From the NCBI RefSeq assembly GCF_017315985.1, contig NZ_JAFLVR010000034.1, positions 1 to 64,000 of the forward strand: a DNA stretch of 64,000 nucleotides, read 5' to 3'. The notes below the pieces were generated by a model. The model had not been told where the DNA came from, did not search any database, and was given only the letters and a program-made list of their open reading frames with translations. Of this stretch, positions 1-12,362 are shown piece by piece; within the stretch, counting starts at the first letter, position 1; each line of letters starts with the position of its first letter. This stretch comes from Candidatus Enterococcus murrayae (lineage in GTDB: Bacteria; Bacillota; Bacilli; Lactobacillales; Enterococcaceae). Both the position numbers and the translations under genes were made by a program.

Positions 1-23
1 TTTAAATATACAAGGTGAAGGTA

Positions 24-1484
24 ATGAAAAAACAAACAATTTTACAGGGATTCGAATGGTATCTACCTGCTGACAGGAATCATTGGAAAACATTAGCAGA
101 AAAAGCGGAAGAATTACATCAGTTTGGACTGAATGCTATTTGGATGCCGCCAGCCTACAAAGGTTCAGAAGGTGTGAATGATGTAGGTTACGGAACTTAT
201 GATCTTTACGATCTTGGTGAATTCGATCAAAAAGGGAGTTTGGCCACGAAGTATGGAACAAAAGAGGAGTACTTAGCCAGTATTGCTGCATTGAAAAACG
301 CTGGCTTAAAGATTTATGCGGATATTGTTTTTGATCATTTTATGGGAGCTGACGAAACAGAGGTTGTGTCAGCGGTGTCCTACCAATTTGATGATCGTAC
401 TAAACCGAGTTCAGGTGAAGAGGAAATCGAAGCTTGGACAAAGTTTACTTTTCCTGGTCGAAAGGGAAAATATAACGATTATCAATGGAATTGGAAAAAT
501 TTCTCTGGGGTTGACTACGACGCTCGCGAAAAGGATCATGCGATTTTTAACTTTGCTGACAAAGGATGGGAGCCGAAGGTTGATGATGAAAATGGAAACT
601 TTGACTATTTAATGGGCTGTAATCTGGATATGGAGAACCCTGAAACAATTGAACAATTAGACAAATGGGGAAGATGGTATCAAGAATTGACGGATGTTGA
701 CGGATATCGCTTGGATGCGGTGAAGCACATACGATTTGATTTGTTTGTAGATTGGTTGCTTCATCGTCGTGAGGAAAAAGGCGAAGAACTTTTTGTTGTC
801 GGTGAGTATTGGACCGATGAGCTGCAAAAGCTGCAGGAATATTTGGATTCATCAGGTAATTTGATTTCGCTCTTTGATGTGCCTTTGCATTTTAATCTAT
901 TCCAAGCAGCTTCGACAATGGGAAACTATGATATGCGAGAGATTTTTTCTGGTACCTTGATTGAAACTCGCCCTGATTGGGCTGTAACCTTTGTCGATAA
1001 TCATGATACACAACATGGACAAAGTTTAGAGTCATGGATAGAAGGCTGGTTTAAATTGCATGCATATAGTCTAATCTTATTGAGAAATGAGGGAACACCA
1101 GTTGTTTTCTGGGGAGACCTCTATGGGACAGAAAATGCTGAAGCAGTCGGAGACGGGCTGCTTGCTCTGATCAAATTACGAGAAGAGCTAAACTTTGGCA
1201 GTCAAGCAGATTATTTTGACGATTCAGATGTGATCGGCTGGACATTGACTGGCGATTTTGACGATGATGAGTCTGGAGCAGCGATCATTATGACCAATGC
1301 TAAAGGCGGAACGAAAGAAATGACTGTAAGCGCGGTTCATGAGGGAGAGACGTTTATTGACATACTTGGAAATAATAAAGCAAAAATAATTTTGGATGAA
1401 AATGGTCAAGGTGTATTTCCGGTGAATGATGGACAAGTATCGGTCTACATAAATGAAAAATTAGTGGAAAGAATAAGTAATTGA
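24..1484 (+). CDS. Cytoplasmic alpha-amylase (GH13)
   Basis: Hydrolyses alpha-1,4-glucosidic bonds in starch, glycogen or maltodextrins. There is no signal peptide, so it acts inside the cell. The 486-residue length fits the GH13 cytoplasmic/liquefying amylase group. Visible catalytic motifs are GYRLDAVKH (nucleophile Asp near residue 230), VVGEYW (acid/base Glu near 261) and VDNHDT (Asp near 327). The N-terminal QGFEWYLPAD and GTYDLYDLGEFDQKG segments are typical of this group. I chose the ATG at 24 because AAGGTG lies just upstream; a GTG at 15 is in frame but has no spacing for a site. The gene is convergent with the ClC gene. Substrate specificity (amylase versus maltohexaose-forming) is not decided by sequence. 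Confidence 0.93.
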   Translation: MKKQTILQGFEWYLPADRNHWKTLAEKAEELHQFGLNAIWMPPAYKGSEGVNDVGYGTYDLYDLGEFDQKGSLATKYGTKEEYLASIAALKNAGLKIYADIVFDHFMGADETEVVSAVSYQFDDRTKPSSGEEEIEAWTKFTFPGRKGKYNDYQWNWKNFSGVDYDAREKDHAIFNFADKGWEPKVDDENGNFDYLMGCNLDMENPETIEQLDKWGRWYQELTDVDGYRLDAVKHIRFDLFVDWLLHRREEKGEELFVVGEYWTDELQKLQEYLDSSGNLISLFDVPLHFNLFQAASTMGNYDMREIFSGTLIETRPDWAVTFVDNHDTQHGQSLESWIEGWFKLHAYSLILLRNEGTPVVFWGDLYGTENAEAVGDGLLALIKLREELNFGSQADYFDDSDVIGWTLTGDFDDDESGAAIIMTNAKGGTKEMTVSAVHEGETFIDILGNNKAKIILDENGQGVFPVNDGQVSVYINEKLVERISN

Positions 1485-1488
1485 CCTA

Positions 1489-1572
1489 AAAGTCTTTTTG
1501 AAAAAAACTTAACAAAATGAAAGCAAACGATCAAATGACTATCAATTGCGATGGTCATTTGATCGTTTTACT
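1489..1572. repeat. Structured non-coding repeat, copy A
   Basis: Lies between the convergent amylase and ClC genes. A 36-base 5' part (1489-1524) matches 46594-46629 at 33 of 36 positions. It is followed by a perfect 15-bp inverted repeat (1525-1539 with 1554-1568), which an outer GAAAG/CTTTC pair extends after a small bulge. The loop shares ATCAAT..CGAT with the second copy. The run of T after the stem is weak (TTTTA), so it is not a textbook terminator, but its position suggests it ends transcripts from one or both sides. Confidence 0.7.
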
Positions 1573-1638
1573 TTCTACTTATTCTTTTGTATCATTTTTT
1601 TTCTTTAATCAATTAAGGTCTTCTTTAGTATATTTTTA

Positions 1639-3213
1639 TCAGTCTTTTATTGCTTTGTCTTGTTTTTTTGCGATTGCAGCATCAGAACGTTCACGAATCT
1701 GTACCTTGATTTTTTGTGTGTAGCCTTCATCTGTCAAAATCATTAGTAGATCACCGACCTTCATTATTGTGTCTCCATGAGTCAGTATCTCTGCAGATCC
1801 ACGTCGAATTGAAATTAGCAGCATCTCTTTCGGCCAATTGAAATCCCGAACCATTGTGCCGTCCAACGTACTTTCTGCTGTAACAGGAAATTCGATGATG
1901 GTCTTATTTCCTGTTATATTGGGAATATGTCCCTTGAGCAAGCGTTCCAGTAATGATTCATATATGGGATTTCCGCCTAACAAATCGTTAATGACATATG
2001 CTGTTAAAGAACAAACTGCTAGCGGCATTAAATGAGTAATATTACCGACCATTTCAGTTACTAAAATAATGGCAGTCAAAGGCGCTTTACCAATAGCCGT
2101 GAAATAACCAGCCATCGCAAAAATCGCAAAATCCCGAATCAATACAGAATCTAAGCCAAACCATTGATGTAAAATGGTTCCATAAATTCCACCGATCAAT
2201 GCACCTAAAGTTAGAATTGGCAAAAAGATTCCACCTGGAAGATTTGCACCATAAGATACCATCGAAAAGACAAAGCGTAAGATAAATAAAAAAATCAATA
2301 CTGTTAAGGGAAAGCTATTTTCACCAATGGCCAAAACGATTTGGTTTCCCCCGCCCAAATAAAACGGGAAAAAGAAAGCAATTGGTATAATCAAAAGAAA
2401 TGGAATAATCCCATAAAGATGGTCTGGTAAATGAGTTTTTTTATAAATTATCGGTAGTGACAGAAGAACAATCTGATATATATAACCTAGAAAGCCCAAA
2501 ATAATTCCTAGTAAAACGAGTAAACCATAATATTTCAAGGGTAGCGAAGGAACATTTGCAATAAATAAAACAGGCTTTAGTCCAAAAAAATTTAATGAAA
2601 CCAAGTTAGCAGTTAGTGCCGAGGTTAGAGAAGTCAGCCAAATTAATGGAGAAAAATGATGATGTACTTCTTCGATTACAAATAGCAAACCAGCAATTGG
2701 CGCATTGAAGGCTGCGCCTAGTCCAGCCGCTGCACCGCTAGAAATGAAAATTTTCTTTTCAGAGGTAGAGGCACTAGTATATTCACTGAAGCCTTGTCCC
2801 ACCATCGCTCCTAATTGAATAGATGGCCCTTCTCGACCTAGAAATAATCCTGAACCGACTGACATTATCCCACCGATGAACTTTTTCCAAAGAATGGAGA
2901 ACCAATTGAGCCTGATTTCGCCTTGTAAGGCCCCTTCAACCTGCGGTATTCCACTGCCTTTAATATCTGGCTCTGATTTGATTAATGCCCCAACGACAAA
3001 AGCCGTTGTCAACATTATCAAGCCCCATGGTATTAACCAAAAAGGATTCTCTCGGAACCATAAATAAAGGGTTACTATATGTTCTGACATTTCTTCAATC
3101 AGTAAACGGAAGAGGCTGACGATAATACCCGCAATCGCTCCGATTAAGACACCTTTCAAAATAAAAATAACTTTCGTGCCATCTAGACGTTTGATTTCGT
3201 GTTCGTTTTTCAT
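1639..3213 (-). CDS. ClC-family chloride/proton antiporter with RCK_C domain
   Basis: Integral membrane anion transporter of 524 residues. The ClC selectivity motifs are present in order: GSGIP, GREGP (the Glu is the external gate) and GGIFLP. FVIEEV carries a Glu at the position of the E. coli internal proton glutamate, which argues for a Cl-/H+ exchanger rather than a channel (inference from family knowledge). About ten hydrophobic helices are followed by a cytoplasmic TrkA-C/RCK_C domain over roughly the last 80 residues, a likely ligand-binding regulator. The start at 3213 has GGAGGG five bases upstream; an in-frame ATG at 3231 lacks a site. Likely roles are acid tolerance or ion balance. 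Confidence 0.92.
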   Translation of the reverse strand: MKNEHEIKRLDGTKVIFILKGVLIGAIAGIIVSLFRLLIEEMSEHIVTLYLWFRENPFWLIPWGLIMLTTAFVVGALIKSEPDIKGSGIPQVEGALQGEIRLNWFSILWKKFIGGIMSVGSGLFLGREGPSIQLGAMVGQGFSEYTSASTSEKKIFISSGAAAGLGAAFNAPIAGLLFVIEEVHHHFSPLIWLTSLTSALTANLVSLNFFGLKPVLFIANVPSLPLKYYGLLVLLGIILGFLGYIYQIVLLSLPIIYKKTHLPDHLYGIIPFLLIIPIAFFFPFYLGGGNQIVLAIGENSFPLTVLIFLFILRFVFSMVSYGANLPGGIFLPILTLGALIGGIYGTILHQWFGLDSVLIRDFAIFAMAGYFTAIGKAPLTAIILVTEMVGNITHLMPLAVCSLTAYVINDLLGGNPIYESLLERLLKGHIPNITGNKTIIEFPVTAESTLDGTMVRDFNWPKEMLLISIRRGSAEILTHGDTIMKVGDLLMILTDEGYTQKIKVQIRERSDAAIAKKQDKAIKD

Positions 3214-3304
3214 GTTTTCCCTCCATACCATTATTAAATTTAGCGCGAATTTGCGAGAAAAACAAGGTTGAATCCATGAATTCGTTTTTTTAAAATGTTG
3301 CTAG

Positions 3305-3333
3305 TGTCGCGAAAGTTTCTGAGATGCTATAAT
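3305..3333 (+). promoter_or_regulatory. Promoter of pcrA (extended -10)
   Basis: TGCTATAAT at 3325-3333 is a perfect extended -10. The -35 region at 3305-3310 is poor. It lies 32 bases before the pcrA start codon. Confidence 0.6.
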
Positions 3334-3365
3334 GAAAAAGATTGAATAAAGAAAGGACGTTTTGC

Positions 3366-5606
3366 ATGCCAAACAAACAGGAGTTGTTAGCAGGACTAAA
3401 CCCTAAGCAAAAAGAAGCAGTGCTCCATACCGAAGGCCCATTATTGATTATGGCGGGAGCAGGAAGTGGAAAGACACGAGTTTTAACACACCGTATTGCT
3501 TATTTAATAGAAGAAAAAAATGTGAATCCATGGAATATATTAGCGATCACTTTTACAAATAAAGCAGCACGTGAAATGAAAGAACGAGTCAATGCGATTC
3601 TAGGTCAAGGAGGGGAGAGTGTATGGGTCTCGACCTTTCACTCAATGTGTGTGCGAATTTTGCGTCGTGATGTAGATGCGATTGGCTATGACCGGAATTT
3701 TACGATTTTAGACGGTTCCGATCAACTAACATTGATGAAACGAATTTTAAAGGATTTAAATATTGACCCCAAAAAATATGATCCACGTTCGATTTTAGGA
3801 TCAATCAGCAACGCAAAAAATGAACTGCTGACGCCCGAAACATATGCTGAACGACAAGGCTCCTTCTTTGAAGAAATAGTAGCGCGTTGCTATGATGCCT
3901 ATCAAAAAGCTTTGCGGAACAATCAGAGTATGGACTTTGATGATTTGATCATGAATACGATTCGCTTGTTCGAAGAAAATGAGGAAGTATTGACCTATTA
4001 TCAAAATAAGTTTCATTACTTGCACGTAGATGAATATCAAGATACGAACCATGCTCAATATACTTTGGTAAATATGTTGGCAGCACGGTTTCGTAATTTA
4101 TGTGTCGTTGGAGATGCTGATCAAAGTATTTATGGTTGGCGTGGTGCCGATATGCAGAATATTTTAGATTTTGAAAAAGATTATAATGATGCAACAGTCA
4201 TTTTATTAGAACAAAACTATCGCTCAACGAAAAGTATTTTGGATGCGGCAAATCAGGTGATTAAAAATAACAGCAATCGGCGAGATAAAAATCTATGGAC
4301 AGATAATCAAGCGGGTGAACAAATCACCTATTATCGTGCTGATAGTGAACGAGATGAAGCGCAGTTTATCGTCAGCAAGATCAAAGAGGAAATTCAAAGT
4401 GATAATCGCAACTATAATGATTTTGCTGTACTGTATCGAACTAATGCCCAATCACGTGTAATAGAAGATACATTGGTAAAATCAAACGTTCCTTATACGA
4501 TGGTAGGAGGTCATAAATTCTACGACCGTAAGGAAATCAAAGATATTATTGCCTATTTGAATATCATCAATAATCCAAGAGATGGTGTTAGTTTTGAGCG
4601 GATAATCAATACTCCAAAACGTGGAATTGGTGCCGCTTCTGTTGAAAAACTAAGGAACTTTGCTGCATTACATGATTGGTCGATGGTAGAAGCCGCTCAA
4701 AATATCGATTTGGCGAATATTTCTGGTAAAGCAGGTCGCATGATCGGTGAGTTCGGAATAATGATTGCTCAGTTCCAGGAGATGGTTGCATATCTGCCGA
4801 TTACTGATTTAGTTGATCAAGTATTAGAGCGAACGGGCTACTTAGATGAATTGAAAAATCAACGAACGTTAGAAGCAGAATCTCGTTTGGAAAATTTAGA
4901 GGAGTTTCGAACAGTTACGCAAGAATTCGATAAGCGAAATGAGGCGCAAGATGAAGCAGATGTACCAGAAGAAAAGTTGTCAATATTCTTAAATGACTTG
5001 GCCTTAGTATCCGATCTAGATGATTATCAAGAAGAAAGTGCACAAGTGACTTTGATGACTCTGCATGCTGCAAAGGGACTAGAATTTCCAATTGTTTTCC
5101 TAATTGGTATGGAAGAAAAAATTTTCCCACTTTCACGTTCACTAATGGAAGAGTCAGAATTGGAAGAAGAGCGTCGTTTAGCATATGTTGGTATTACTCG
5201 CGCCGAGGAAAACTTGTATTTGACGAATGCATTTTCTCGAACGCTTTATGGAAAAACACAATACAACCAGCCTTCTCGCTTTGTAGCTGAAATCGATGGC
5301 AGTTTGCTGAATCCTGTTGGGATCCAGCCACAACCAAAAGCGGCTGCTTTTAATAATCCATTTAATACTAACTCGATGAAACCAAAATATCAGCATGCTA
5401 CTCGTGAACCATTGATGAACAAAACGGCTTCTGGCGGTGAAAACGAAAGCTGGAATCCCGGTGACAAAGTTCAACATAAGAAATGGGGAGTTGGGACAGT
5501 CGTGAAAGTCAGCGGCAGTGCCAAGGATGTCGAATTGGATATTGCATTTCCTCAACAAGGTGTTAAACGATTACTCGCGGCTTTTGCTCCAATCGAAAAA
5601 ATCTAA
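3366..5606 (+). CDS. pcrA: ATP-dependent DNA helicase PcrA
   Basis: Superfamily 1A 3'-5' helicase acting in nucleotide excision repair, rolling-circle replication and removal of RecA filaments. The 746 residues match the family length. Motifs in order: AGAGSGKTR (Walker A), VDEYQDTN (Walker B/II), [13 protein letters not shown] (III), LEQNYRS (IV), [14 protein letters not shown] (V) and [13 protein letters not shown] (VI). The last 55 residues ([15 protein letters not shown]) form the Tudor-like domain that binds RNA polymerase in PcrA. The ATG at 3366 follows AAAGGAC at good spacing; an upstream TTG at 3342 would be an alternative. It is followed after 34 bases by ligA, the usual Firmicutes pairing. 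Confidence 0.97.
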   Translation: MPNKQELLAGLNPKQKEAVLHTEGPLLIMAGAGSGKTRVLTHRIAYLIEEKNVNPWNILAITFTNKAAREMKERVNAILGQGGESVWVSTFHSMCVRILRRDVDAIGYDRNFTILDGSDQLTLMKRILKDLNIDPKKYDPRSILGSISNAKNELLTPETYAERQGSFFEEIVARCYDAYQKALRNNQSMDFDDLIMNTIRLFEENEEVLTYYQNKFHYLHVDEYQDTNHAQYTLVNMLAARFRNLCVVGDADQSIYGWRGADMQNILDFEKDYNDATVILLEQNYRSTKSILDAANQVIKNNSNRRDKNLWTDNQAGEQITYYRADSERDEAQFIVSKIKEEIQSDNRNYNDFAVLYRTNAQSRVIEDTLVKSNVPYTMVGGHKFYDRKEIKDIIAYLNIINNPRDGVSFERIINTPKRGIGAASVEKLRNFAALHDWSMVEAAQNIDLANISGKAGRMIGEFGIMIAQFQEMVAYLPITDLVDQVLERTGYLDELKNQRTLEAESRLENLEEFRTVTQEFDKRNEAQDEADVPEEKLSIFLNDLALVSDLDDYQEESAQVTLMTLHAAKGLEFPIVFLIGMEEKIFPLSRSLMEESELEEERRLAYVGITRAEENLYLTNAFSRTLYGKTQYNQPSRFVAEIDGSLLNPVGIQPQPKAAAFNNPFNTNSMKPKYQHATREPLMNKTASGGENESWNPGDKVQHKKWGVGTVVKVSGSAKDVELDIAFPQQGVKRLLAAFAPIEKI

Positions 5607-5625
5607 AGCTGTGTATACAAAATAA

Positions 5626-7668
<2,043 letters not shown>

Positions 7669-7689
7669 GTTATTTTGTCTAGATGACTG

Positions 7690-7719
7690 TTGACGGTTCT
7701 ATTAACGAACGAGTATTAT
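7690..7719 (+). promoter_or_regulatory. Candidate promoter of gatCAB
   Basis: TTGACG (7690-7695), an 18-base spacer and TATTAT (7714-7719), about 145 bases ahead of gatC. A TATGATAAAAT stretch near 7821 could be a nearer alternative. Confidence 0.45.
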
Positions 7720-7863
7720 AAATAGGCGTCAGGTCTATTAGAATAGGTCCATTTTAAATTTGTTTGAATAGAACAATTTTTCAAAAAATTTCAAGAAAAA
7801 AACGTGAATTCTAACAGAGATATGATAAAATGATTGAAAATTGACAAAAGAAAGAGGGATATT

Positions 7864-8169
7864 ATGGCAATCAATGAAGAACAAGTGAAACATGTCGCGA
7901 AACTTGCGAAGCTTTCTTTTTCTGATGATGAATTGACCGGGTTTACTGATCAATTAGGCAAAATAATCGACATGGTCGAGCAACTTGGAGAAGTTGATAC
8001 AGAAGGTGTGCCATTTACTTCCAATGTATTAGAAATAATCAATGTCATGCGTGAGGATGTAGCCGATGAGGGCTGGTCACGCGACGAGTTAATGAAAAAC
8101 GTTCCGGAAAGCGAAGATGGCTTTATTAAAGTTCCGGCAATCATTGACAATGGAGAGGCTGGTGCATAA
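7864..8169 (+). CDS. gatC: Asp-tRNA(Asn)/Glu-tRNA(Gln) amidotransferase subunit C
   Basis: Small 101-residue subunit that stabilises GatA and wraps the GatAB interface. It lets the cell make Gln-tRNA(Gln) (and possibly Asn-tRNA) by transamidation. Family features seen are the N-terminal [19 protein letters not shown] helix and the central [20 protein letters not shown]. The start at 7864 is preceded by AAGAGGG; an earlier ATG at 7834 is in frame but unsupported. The stop codon overlaps the gatA start by one base, so translation is coupled. Confidence 0.96.
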   Translation: MAINEEQVKHVAKLAKLSFSDDELTGFTDQLGKIIDMVEQLGEVDTEGVPFTSNVLEIINVMREDVADEGWSRDELMKNVPESEDGFIKVPAIIDNGEAGA

Positions 8170-9638
8170 TGGAAAAGTTATATGATAAATCGATTGAAGA
8201 ATTACACGGTCTGCTAGTATCAAGAGAAATTACGGCGACGGATTTAACAGCAGCTACTTTTGACCGCATCAAAGAAACTGAAAAAGAAGTTGATGCTTTT
8301 ATTACTTTAAATGAAGAAAAAGCATTAAAGAGCGCGAAAGCTATCGATGCAAAAGGAATCAATGAAGAAAATGCGTTGGCTGGAATTCCAATCGGGATAA
8401 AAGACAACATTGTAACACAAGGAATTTTAACGACGGCAGCATCTAAAATTTTATCGAATTTCGAGCCGATCTATGATGCGACAGTTATGGAAAAAGTCTA
8501 TAGTTCAGATTTAATTCCAGTAGGTAAGTTAAATATGGACGAATTTGCAATGGGAAGTTCAAGTGAAACTTCCTATTTCAAGAAAACTAAAAATGCTTGG
8601 GATCAAACGAAGGTTCCTGGCGGTTCTTCAGGCGGCTCTGCAGCGGCTGTTGCTGCTGGTGAAGTTCCAATTTCTTTAGGTAGCGATACGGGCGGAAGTA
8701 TTCGCCAGCCTGCAGCATTCAATGGCGTTGTAGGGCTAAAACCAACTTATGGTCGTGTCTCACGCTTTGGTTTAATTGCGTTCGCTTCATCGCTGGACCA
8801 AATTGGACCTTTTACTCGTACGGTTAAGGACAATGCATTAGCTTTGAATGCTATCAGCGGCTACGATCCAAAGGATGGTACCTCAGCAGGTGTTTCTGTA
8901 CCAGATTTTGCGGCTGGTTTAACTGGTGATATCAAAGGCATGAGGATTGCTTTGCCGAAAGAGTTTATGGCTGAAGGAATTGAACCTGGAGTCAAAGCGG
9001 CAATTGTTAAAGCGGTCGAAACATTCAAAGCTTTAGGTGCAACAGTTGAAGAAGTCAGCTTGCCGCATTCAAAATATGGTGTTGAAGTGTATTACATTAT
9101 CGCTTCATCTGAAGCAAGTTCAAACTTACAGCGTTTCGATGGGATTCGCTATGGTTTCCGTTCAGAAGATGTACAAAATCTAGAAGATGTTTATGTAAAT
9201 ACTCGTACAGAAGGATTTGGCGATGAAGTAAAACGTCGGATTATGTTAGGAACGTTTTCACTTTCTGCAGGGTACTACGACGCTTATTTCAAGAAAGCAG
9301 GACAAGTTCGTACACTGATTAAACGAGATTTTGATAAAGTTTTTGCTGATTACGATTTGATTATTGGACCAACATCACCAACTGTTGCTTTTGGTATTGG
9401 AGAAAATATCGATGATCCTATCACAATGTATTTAAATGATATTTTAACGATTCCTGTAAACTTAGCTGGTTTACCAGGTATGTCTGTTCCTGCAGGATTT
9501 TCGGAAGGACTTCCAGTCGGCTTGCAAATCATTGGAAAACATTTTGATGAATCAACCATGTATAAAGCAGCTTATGCTTTTGAACAAGCAACTGATTTCC
9601 ACAAGCAAAAACCTGTGATTTTAGGGGGGGACAAATAA
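8169..9638 (+). CDS. gatA: Amidotransferase subunit A (glutaminase/amidase)
   Basis: Amidase-signature enzyme that releases ammonia from glutamine for GatB. The Ser-cisSer-Lys catalytic set is visible: Lys in [10 protein letters not shown] (about residue 78), [14 protein letters not shown], and the nucleophile region [14 protein letters not shown] (about 170-180). The 489 residues match the family. Start and stop overlap both neighbours by one base (TAATG), the usual gatCAB architecture. Confidence 0.97.
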   Translation: MEKLYDKSIEELHGLLVSREITATDLTAATFDRIKETEKEVDAFITLNEEKALKSAKAIDAKGINEENALAGIPIGIKDNIVTQGILTTAASKILSNFEPIYDATVMEKVYSSDLIPVGKLNMDEFAMGSSSETSYFKKTKNAWDQTKVPGGSSGGSAAAVAAGEVPISLGSDTGGSIRQPAAFNGVVGLKPTYGRVSRFGLIAFASSLDQIGPFTRTVKDNALALNAISGYDPKDGTSAGVSVPDFAAGLTGDIKGMRIALPKEFMAEGIEPGVKAAIVKAVETFKALGATVEEVSLPHSKYGVEVYYIIASSEASSNLQRFDGIRYGFRSEDVQNLEDVYVNTRTEGFGDEVKRRIMLGTFSLSAGYYDAYFKKAGQVRTLIKRDFDKVFADYDLIIGPTSPTVAFGIGENIDDPITMYLNDILTIPVNLAGLPGMSVPAGFSEGLPVGLQIIGKHFDESTMYKAAYAFEQATDFHKQKPVILGGDK

Positions 9639-11068
9639 TGAACTTAGAAACTGTCATCGGACTTGAAGTCCATGTGGAGCTGAAAACAAACTCTAAAATC
9701 TTTTCACCTGCGCCCGCTCACTTCGGTGCGGAAGCCAATACCAATACAAACATTATCGACTGGGGTTATCCAGGGGTATTGCCAGTTATGAATAAAGCAG
9801 CGATTGAATTTGGGATGAAAGCAGCATTGGCCTTGAACTGTGAGGTCTCAAAAAACATGCACTTTGACCGTAAAAATTATTTTTATCCGGATAATCCGAA
9901 AGCCTATCAAATTTCACAATTTGATGAACCAATCGGACACGATGGCTGGATCGAAATTGATGTCAATGGTAAAAAGAAAAAAATTCGAATTGAACGTGTT
10001 CACTTAGAAGAAGATGCCGGTAAGAACATGCACGGTATCGGCGGCTATTCATATGTCGACTTGAACCGTCAAGGGACACCATTGATCGAAATCGTATCGG
10101 AAGCCGATATGCGTTCCCCTGAAGAAGCCAATGCCTATCTAGAAGCACTGCGTTCAATTATCCAGTTCACAGGTGTTAGTGACGTGAAGATGGAGGAAGG
10201 CTCGATGCGTTGTGATGCTAATATCTCTTTGCGCCCTTATGGACAAGAAGAATTTGGGACGAAAACCGAATTGAAAAACTTGAACTCTATCAGCTTCGTT
10301 AAAAAAGGTTTGGCCTTTGAAGTTCAACGTCAAACGAAGGTTCTTTTGTCTGGCGGAACGATCCAACAAGAAACCCGTCGTTACGACGAAGGGACAAACA
10401 AAACAATCTTGATGCGTGTTAAAGAAGGTTCAAGTGACTACCGTTACTTCCCAGAGCCAGATATCCCTCGTTTTGAAATCGATGAACCATGGATCGAAAA
10501 GGTTCGTGAATCACTGCCTGAAATGCCTGCTTCACGCCGCGAACGCTACGTGAATGAGCTTGGGTTACCAGAATATGATGCAATGGTCTTGACTATGAGT
10601 CTTGAAATGTCTGACTTCTTTGAAGAAATCTTAAAAGAAGGCGCAGACGCAAAACAAGCATCGAACTGGCTGATGGGTGAAGTATCAGCCTACTTAAACA
10701 GTGAGAAATTAGAACTAGCAGAAACTAAATTAACACCTAACAATTTAGCTGGCATGATCAAATTGATCGCTGACGGTACGATCAGTTCTAAGATCGCCAA
10801 GAAGGTCTTCCGCGAATTGATCCAAAACGGCGGAGATGCGAAAGCAGTCGTTGAAGCGAAAGGATTAGTTCAATTATCTGATCCAGCTCAATTGCTGCCG
10901 ATGATCAATGAAGTACTTGATAACAATGATCAATCTGTTGAAGATTTCAAAAATGGTAAAGAACGGGCAGTAGGCTTTTTAGTTGGACAAATTATGAAAG
11001 CAACTAAAGGGAAAGCGAATCCTGGAGTAGTAAATAAGTTACTTCAAGAGGAATTAGCGAAACGATAA
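9638..11068 (+). CDS. gatB: Amidotransferase subunit B
   Basis: Kinase/transamidase subunit. It phosphorylates the misacylated Glu- or Asp-tRNA and adds the ammonia made by GatA. It begins with the hallmark [14 protein letters not shown] and contains [13 protein letters not shown] and the C-terminal tRNA-binding helical/YqeY-like tail (about residues 330-476). At 476 residues it is full length. Last gene of the gatCAB unit; 113 bases separate it from dgkB, with no clear terminator. Confidence 0.97.
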   Translation: MNLETVIGLEVHVELKTNSKIFSPAPAHFGAEANTNTNIIDWGYPGVLPVMNKAAIEFGMKAALALNCEVSKNMHFDRKNYFYPDNPKAYQISQFDEPIGHDGWIEIDVNGKKKKIRIERVHLEEDAGKNMHGIGGYSYVDLNRQGTPLIEIVSEADMRSPEEANAYLEALRSIIQFTGVSDVKMEEGSMRCDANISLRPYGQEEFGTKTELKNLNSISFVKKGLAFEVQRQTKVLLSGGTIQQETRRYDEGTNKTILMRVKEGSSDYRYFPEPDIPRFEIDEPWIEKVRESLPEMPASRRERYVNELGLPEYDAMVLTMSLEMSDFFEEILKEGADAKQASNWLMGEVSAYLNSEKLELAETKLTPNNLAGMIKLIADGTISSKIAKKVFRELIQNGGDAKAVVEAKGLVQLSDPAQLLPMINEVLDNNDQSVEDFKNGKERAVGFLVGQIMKATKGKANPGVVNKLLQEELAKR

Positions 11069-11181
11069 GAATATCGATTCCAATATGAGCTTTCACTCGA
11101 TTGAAGGAATGACACATAACGTGAAATAAGACTTTTTTTCGTGAGAAAATTAGTACCTTAATATGAACAAGGAGCTCGACC

Positions 11182-12192
11182 ATGAGAAAAGCACGACTGA
11201 TTTATAATCCAGTATCTGGAAAAGAGATCATGCGTAATAATTTGGCAGATATTTTAGATGCCATTGAAAGAGCAGGTTATGAAGCAAGTGCATTTGCTAC
11301 GACTCCTGAACCTGATTCAGCAAAAAATGAAGCGACCCGCGCGGCTAAGGCCGGTTTTGATCTAGTTGTTGCCGCTGGCGGGGATGGGACGATAAATGAA
11401 GTTGTTAACGGTATCGCTGGGCTAACAGACCGGCCTAAAATGGCGATTATTCCAGCAGGTACGACAAACGATTATGCTCGTGCATTGAAAGTTCCGCGTA
11501 ATAATGTTAAAGCAGCTGCTGAGGTTATTCAAAAGCAGCAGACTGTCAAAATGGATATCGGAAAAGCAGCAGATACCTATTTTATAAATATTGCTGCTGG
11601 CGGATCATTGACCGAATTGACTTACGAGGTACCTTCTGAGTTAAAAAGTATTTTTGGTTACTTGGCTTATCTAGCTAAAGGTGCAGAAATGCTTCCTCGG
11701 ATAAAGCCGACTAAAATGCGTTTGGTTTATGAAGGCGGCGAGTATGAGGGCAATGCATCAATGTTTTTCTTAGGCCTAACAAATTCCATTGGCGGCTTTG
11801 AGACCATTGCTCCTGATGCTAAATTAGATGATGGGAAATTTTCATTGATTGTTGTCAAAACTGCGAATCTTTTTGAAATTGTTCGTTTGATAACGCTAGT
11901 ATTGAATGGTGGAAAGCATGTCAATGATTCAAAAGTTTTGTATATTAAGACAAGCTTTTTGGATGCTAGCCTACTAGATACAGATAAAAAAATGATGATT
12001 AATTTAGATGGTGAATACGGCGGCGATGCACCGATGCGCTTTGAAAATCTGCACCAGCATATTGAATTTTATGCGAATACTGATGAAATCAATGATGATG
12101 CTATTTTAGGTCCGGATGATCAAAAACGCGAAGCTGGAATCGAACTTGTTAAGGAATATGAAAAAATTCAAGACGAAGATTCAGAAGAGTAA
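11182..12192 (+). CDS. dgkB: Diacylglycerol kinase (DgkB type)
   Basis: Soluble lipid kinase that phosphorylates diacylglycerol released by lipoteichoic acid synthesis and so returns it to phospholipid synthesis as phosphatidic acid. The catalytic domain signature AAGGDGTINEVVNGIAG lies near residue 65, followed by IPAGTTNDYARAL. The DGKFSLIVVK and DGEYGGDAP segments belong to the C-terminal beta domain. At 336 residues it is slightly longer than Bacillus DgkB; the extra is an acidic tail (EYEKIQDEDSEE). The start has GGAG upstream. Confidence 0.93.
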   Translation: MRKARLIYNPVSGKEIMRNNLADILDAIERAGYEASAFATTPEPDSAKNEATRAAKAGFDLVVAAGGDGTINEVVNGIAGLTDRPKMAIIPAGTTNDYARALKVPRNNVKAAAEVIQKQQTVKMDIGKAADTYFINIAAGGSLTELTYEVPSELKSIFGYLAYLAKGAEMLPRIKPTKMRLVYEGGEYEGNASMFFLGLTNSIGGFETIAPDAKLDDGKFSLIVVKTANLFEIVRLITLVLNGGKHVNDSKVLYIKTSFLDASLLDTDKKMMINLDGEYGGDAPMRFENLHQHIEFYANTDEINDDAILGPDDQKREAGIELVKEYEKIQDEDSEE

Positions 12193-12199
12193 ACATTGG

Positions 12200-12231
12200 A
12201 ACGTTTCTGTCACAAGACAGAAACGTTTTTT
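12200..12231 (+). terminator. Terminator after dgkB
   Basis: Perfect 12-bp stem AACGTTTCTGTC / GACAGAAACGTT with an ACAA loop, followed by T6. Confidence 0.92.
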
Positions 12232-12362
12232 AGTGGAATGAAGGCAAATGAATTTATCAGTATTGATTCTTACGGAAGTCTTAAGGCTAAAGCCTTTGTG
12301 CATCCTTGCTTTTTCTATTAGAATTCATTAGAATAAGTAAATCAGCCTTGAAGGAGAATGAA

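Noticed and set aside
5178-5558. Open frame of 126 codons on the minus strand
   Set aside because: Antisense to the conserved C-terminal part of pcrA; no start signal and Phe/Arg-rich shadow composition.
7669-7863. Remnant of a camS-like lipoprotein gene between ligA and gatC
   Set aside because: The 195-base gap shows no lipobox or coding remnant; absence of camS here may simply be the normal arrangement in this lineage.
12241-12362. Upstream extension of rlmD from a TTG at 12306
   Set aside because: It adds residues not seen in the family, and the strong AAGGAG site points to the ATG at 12363.
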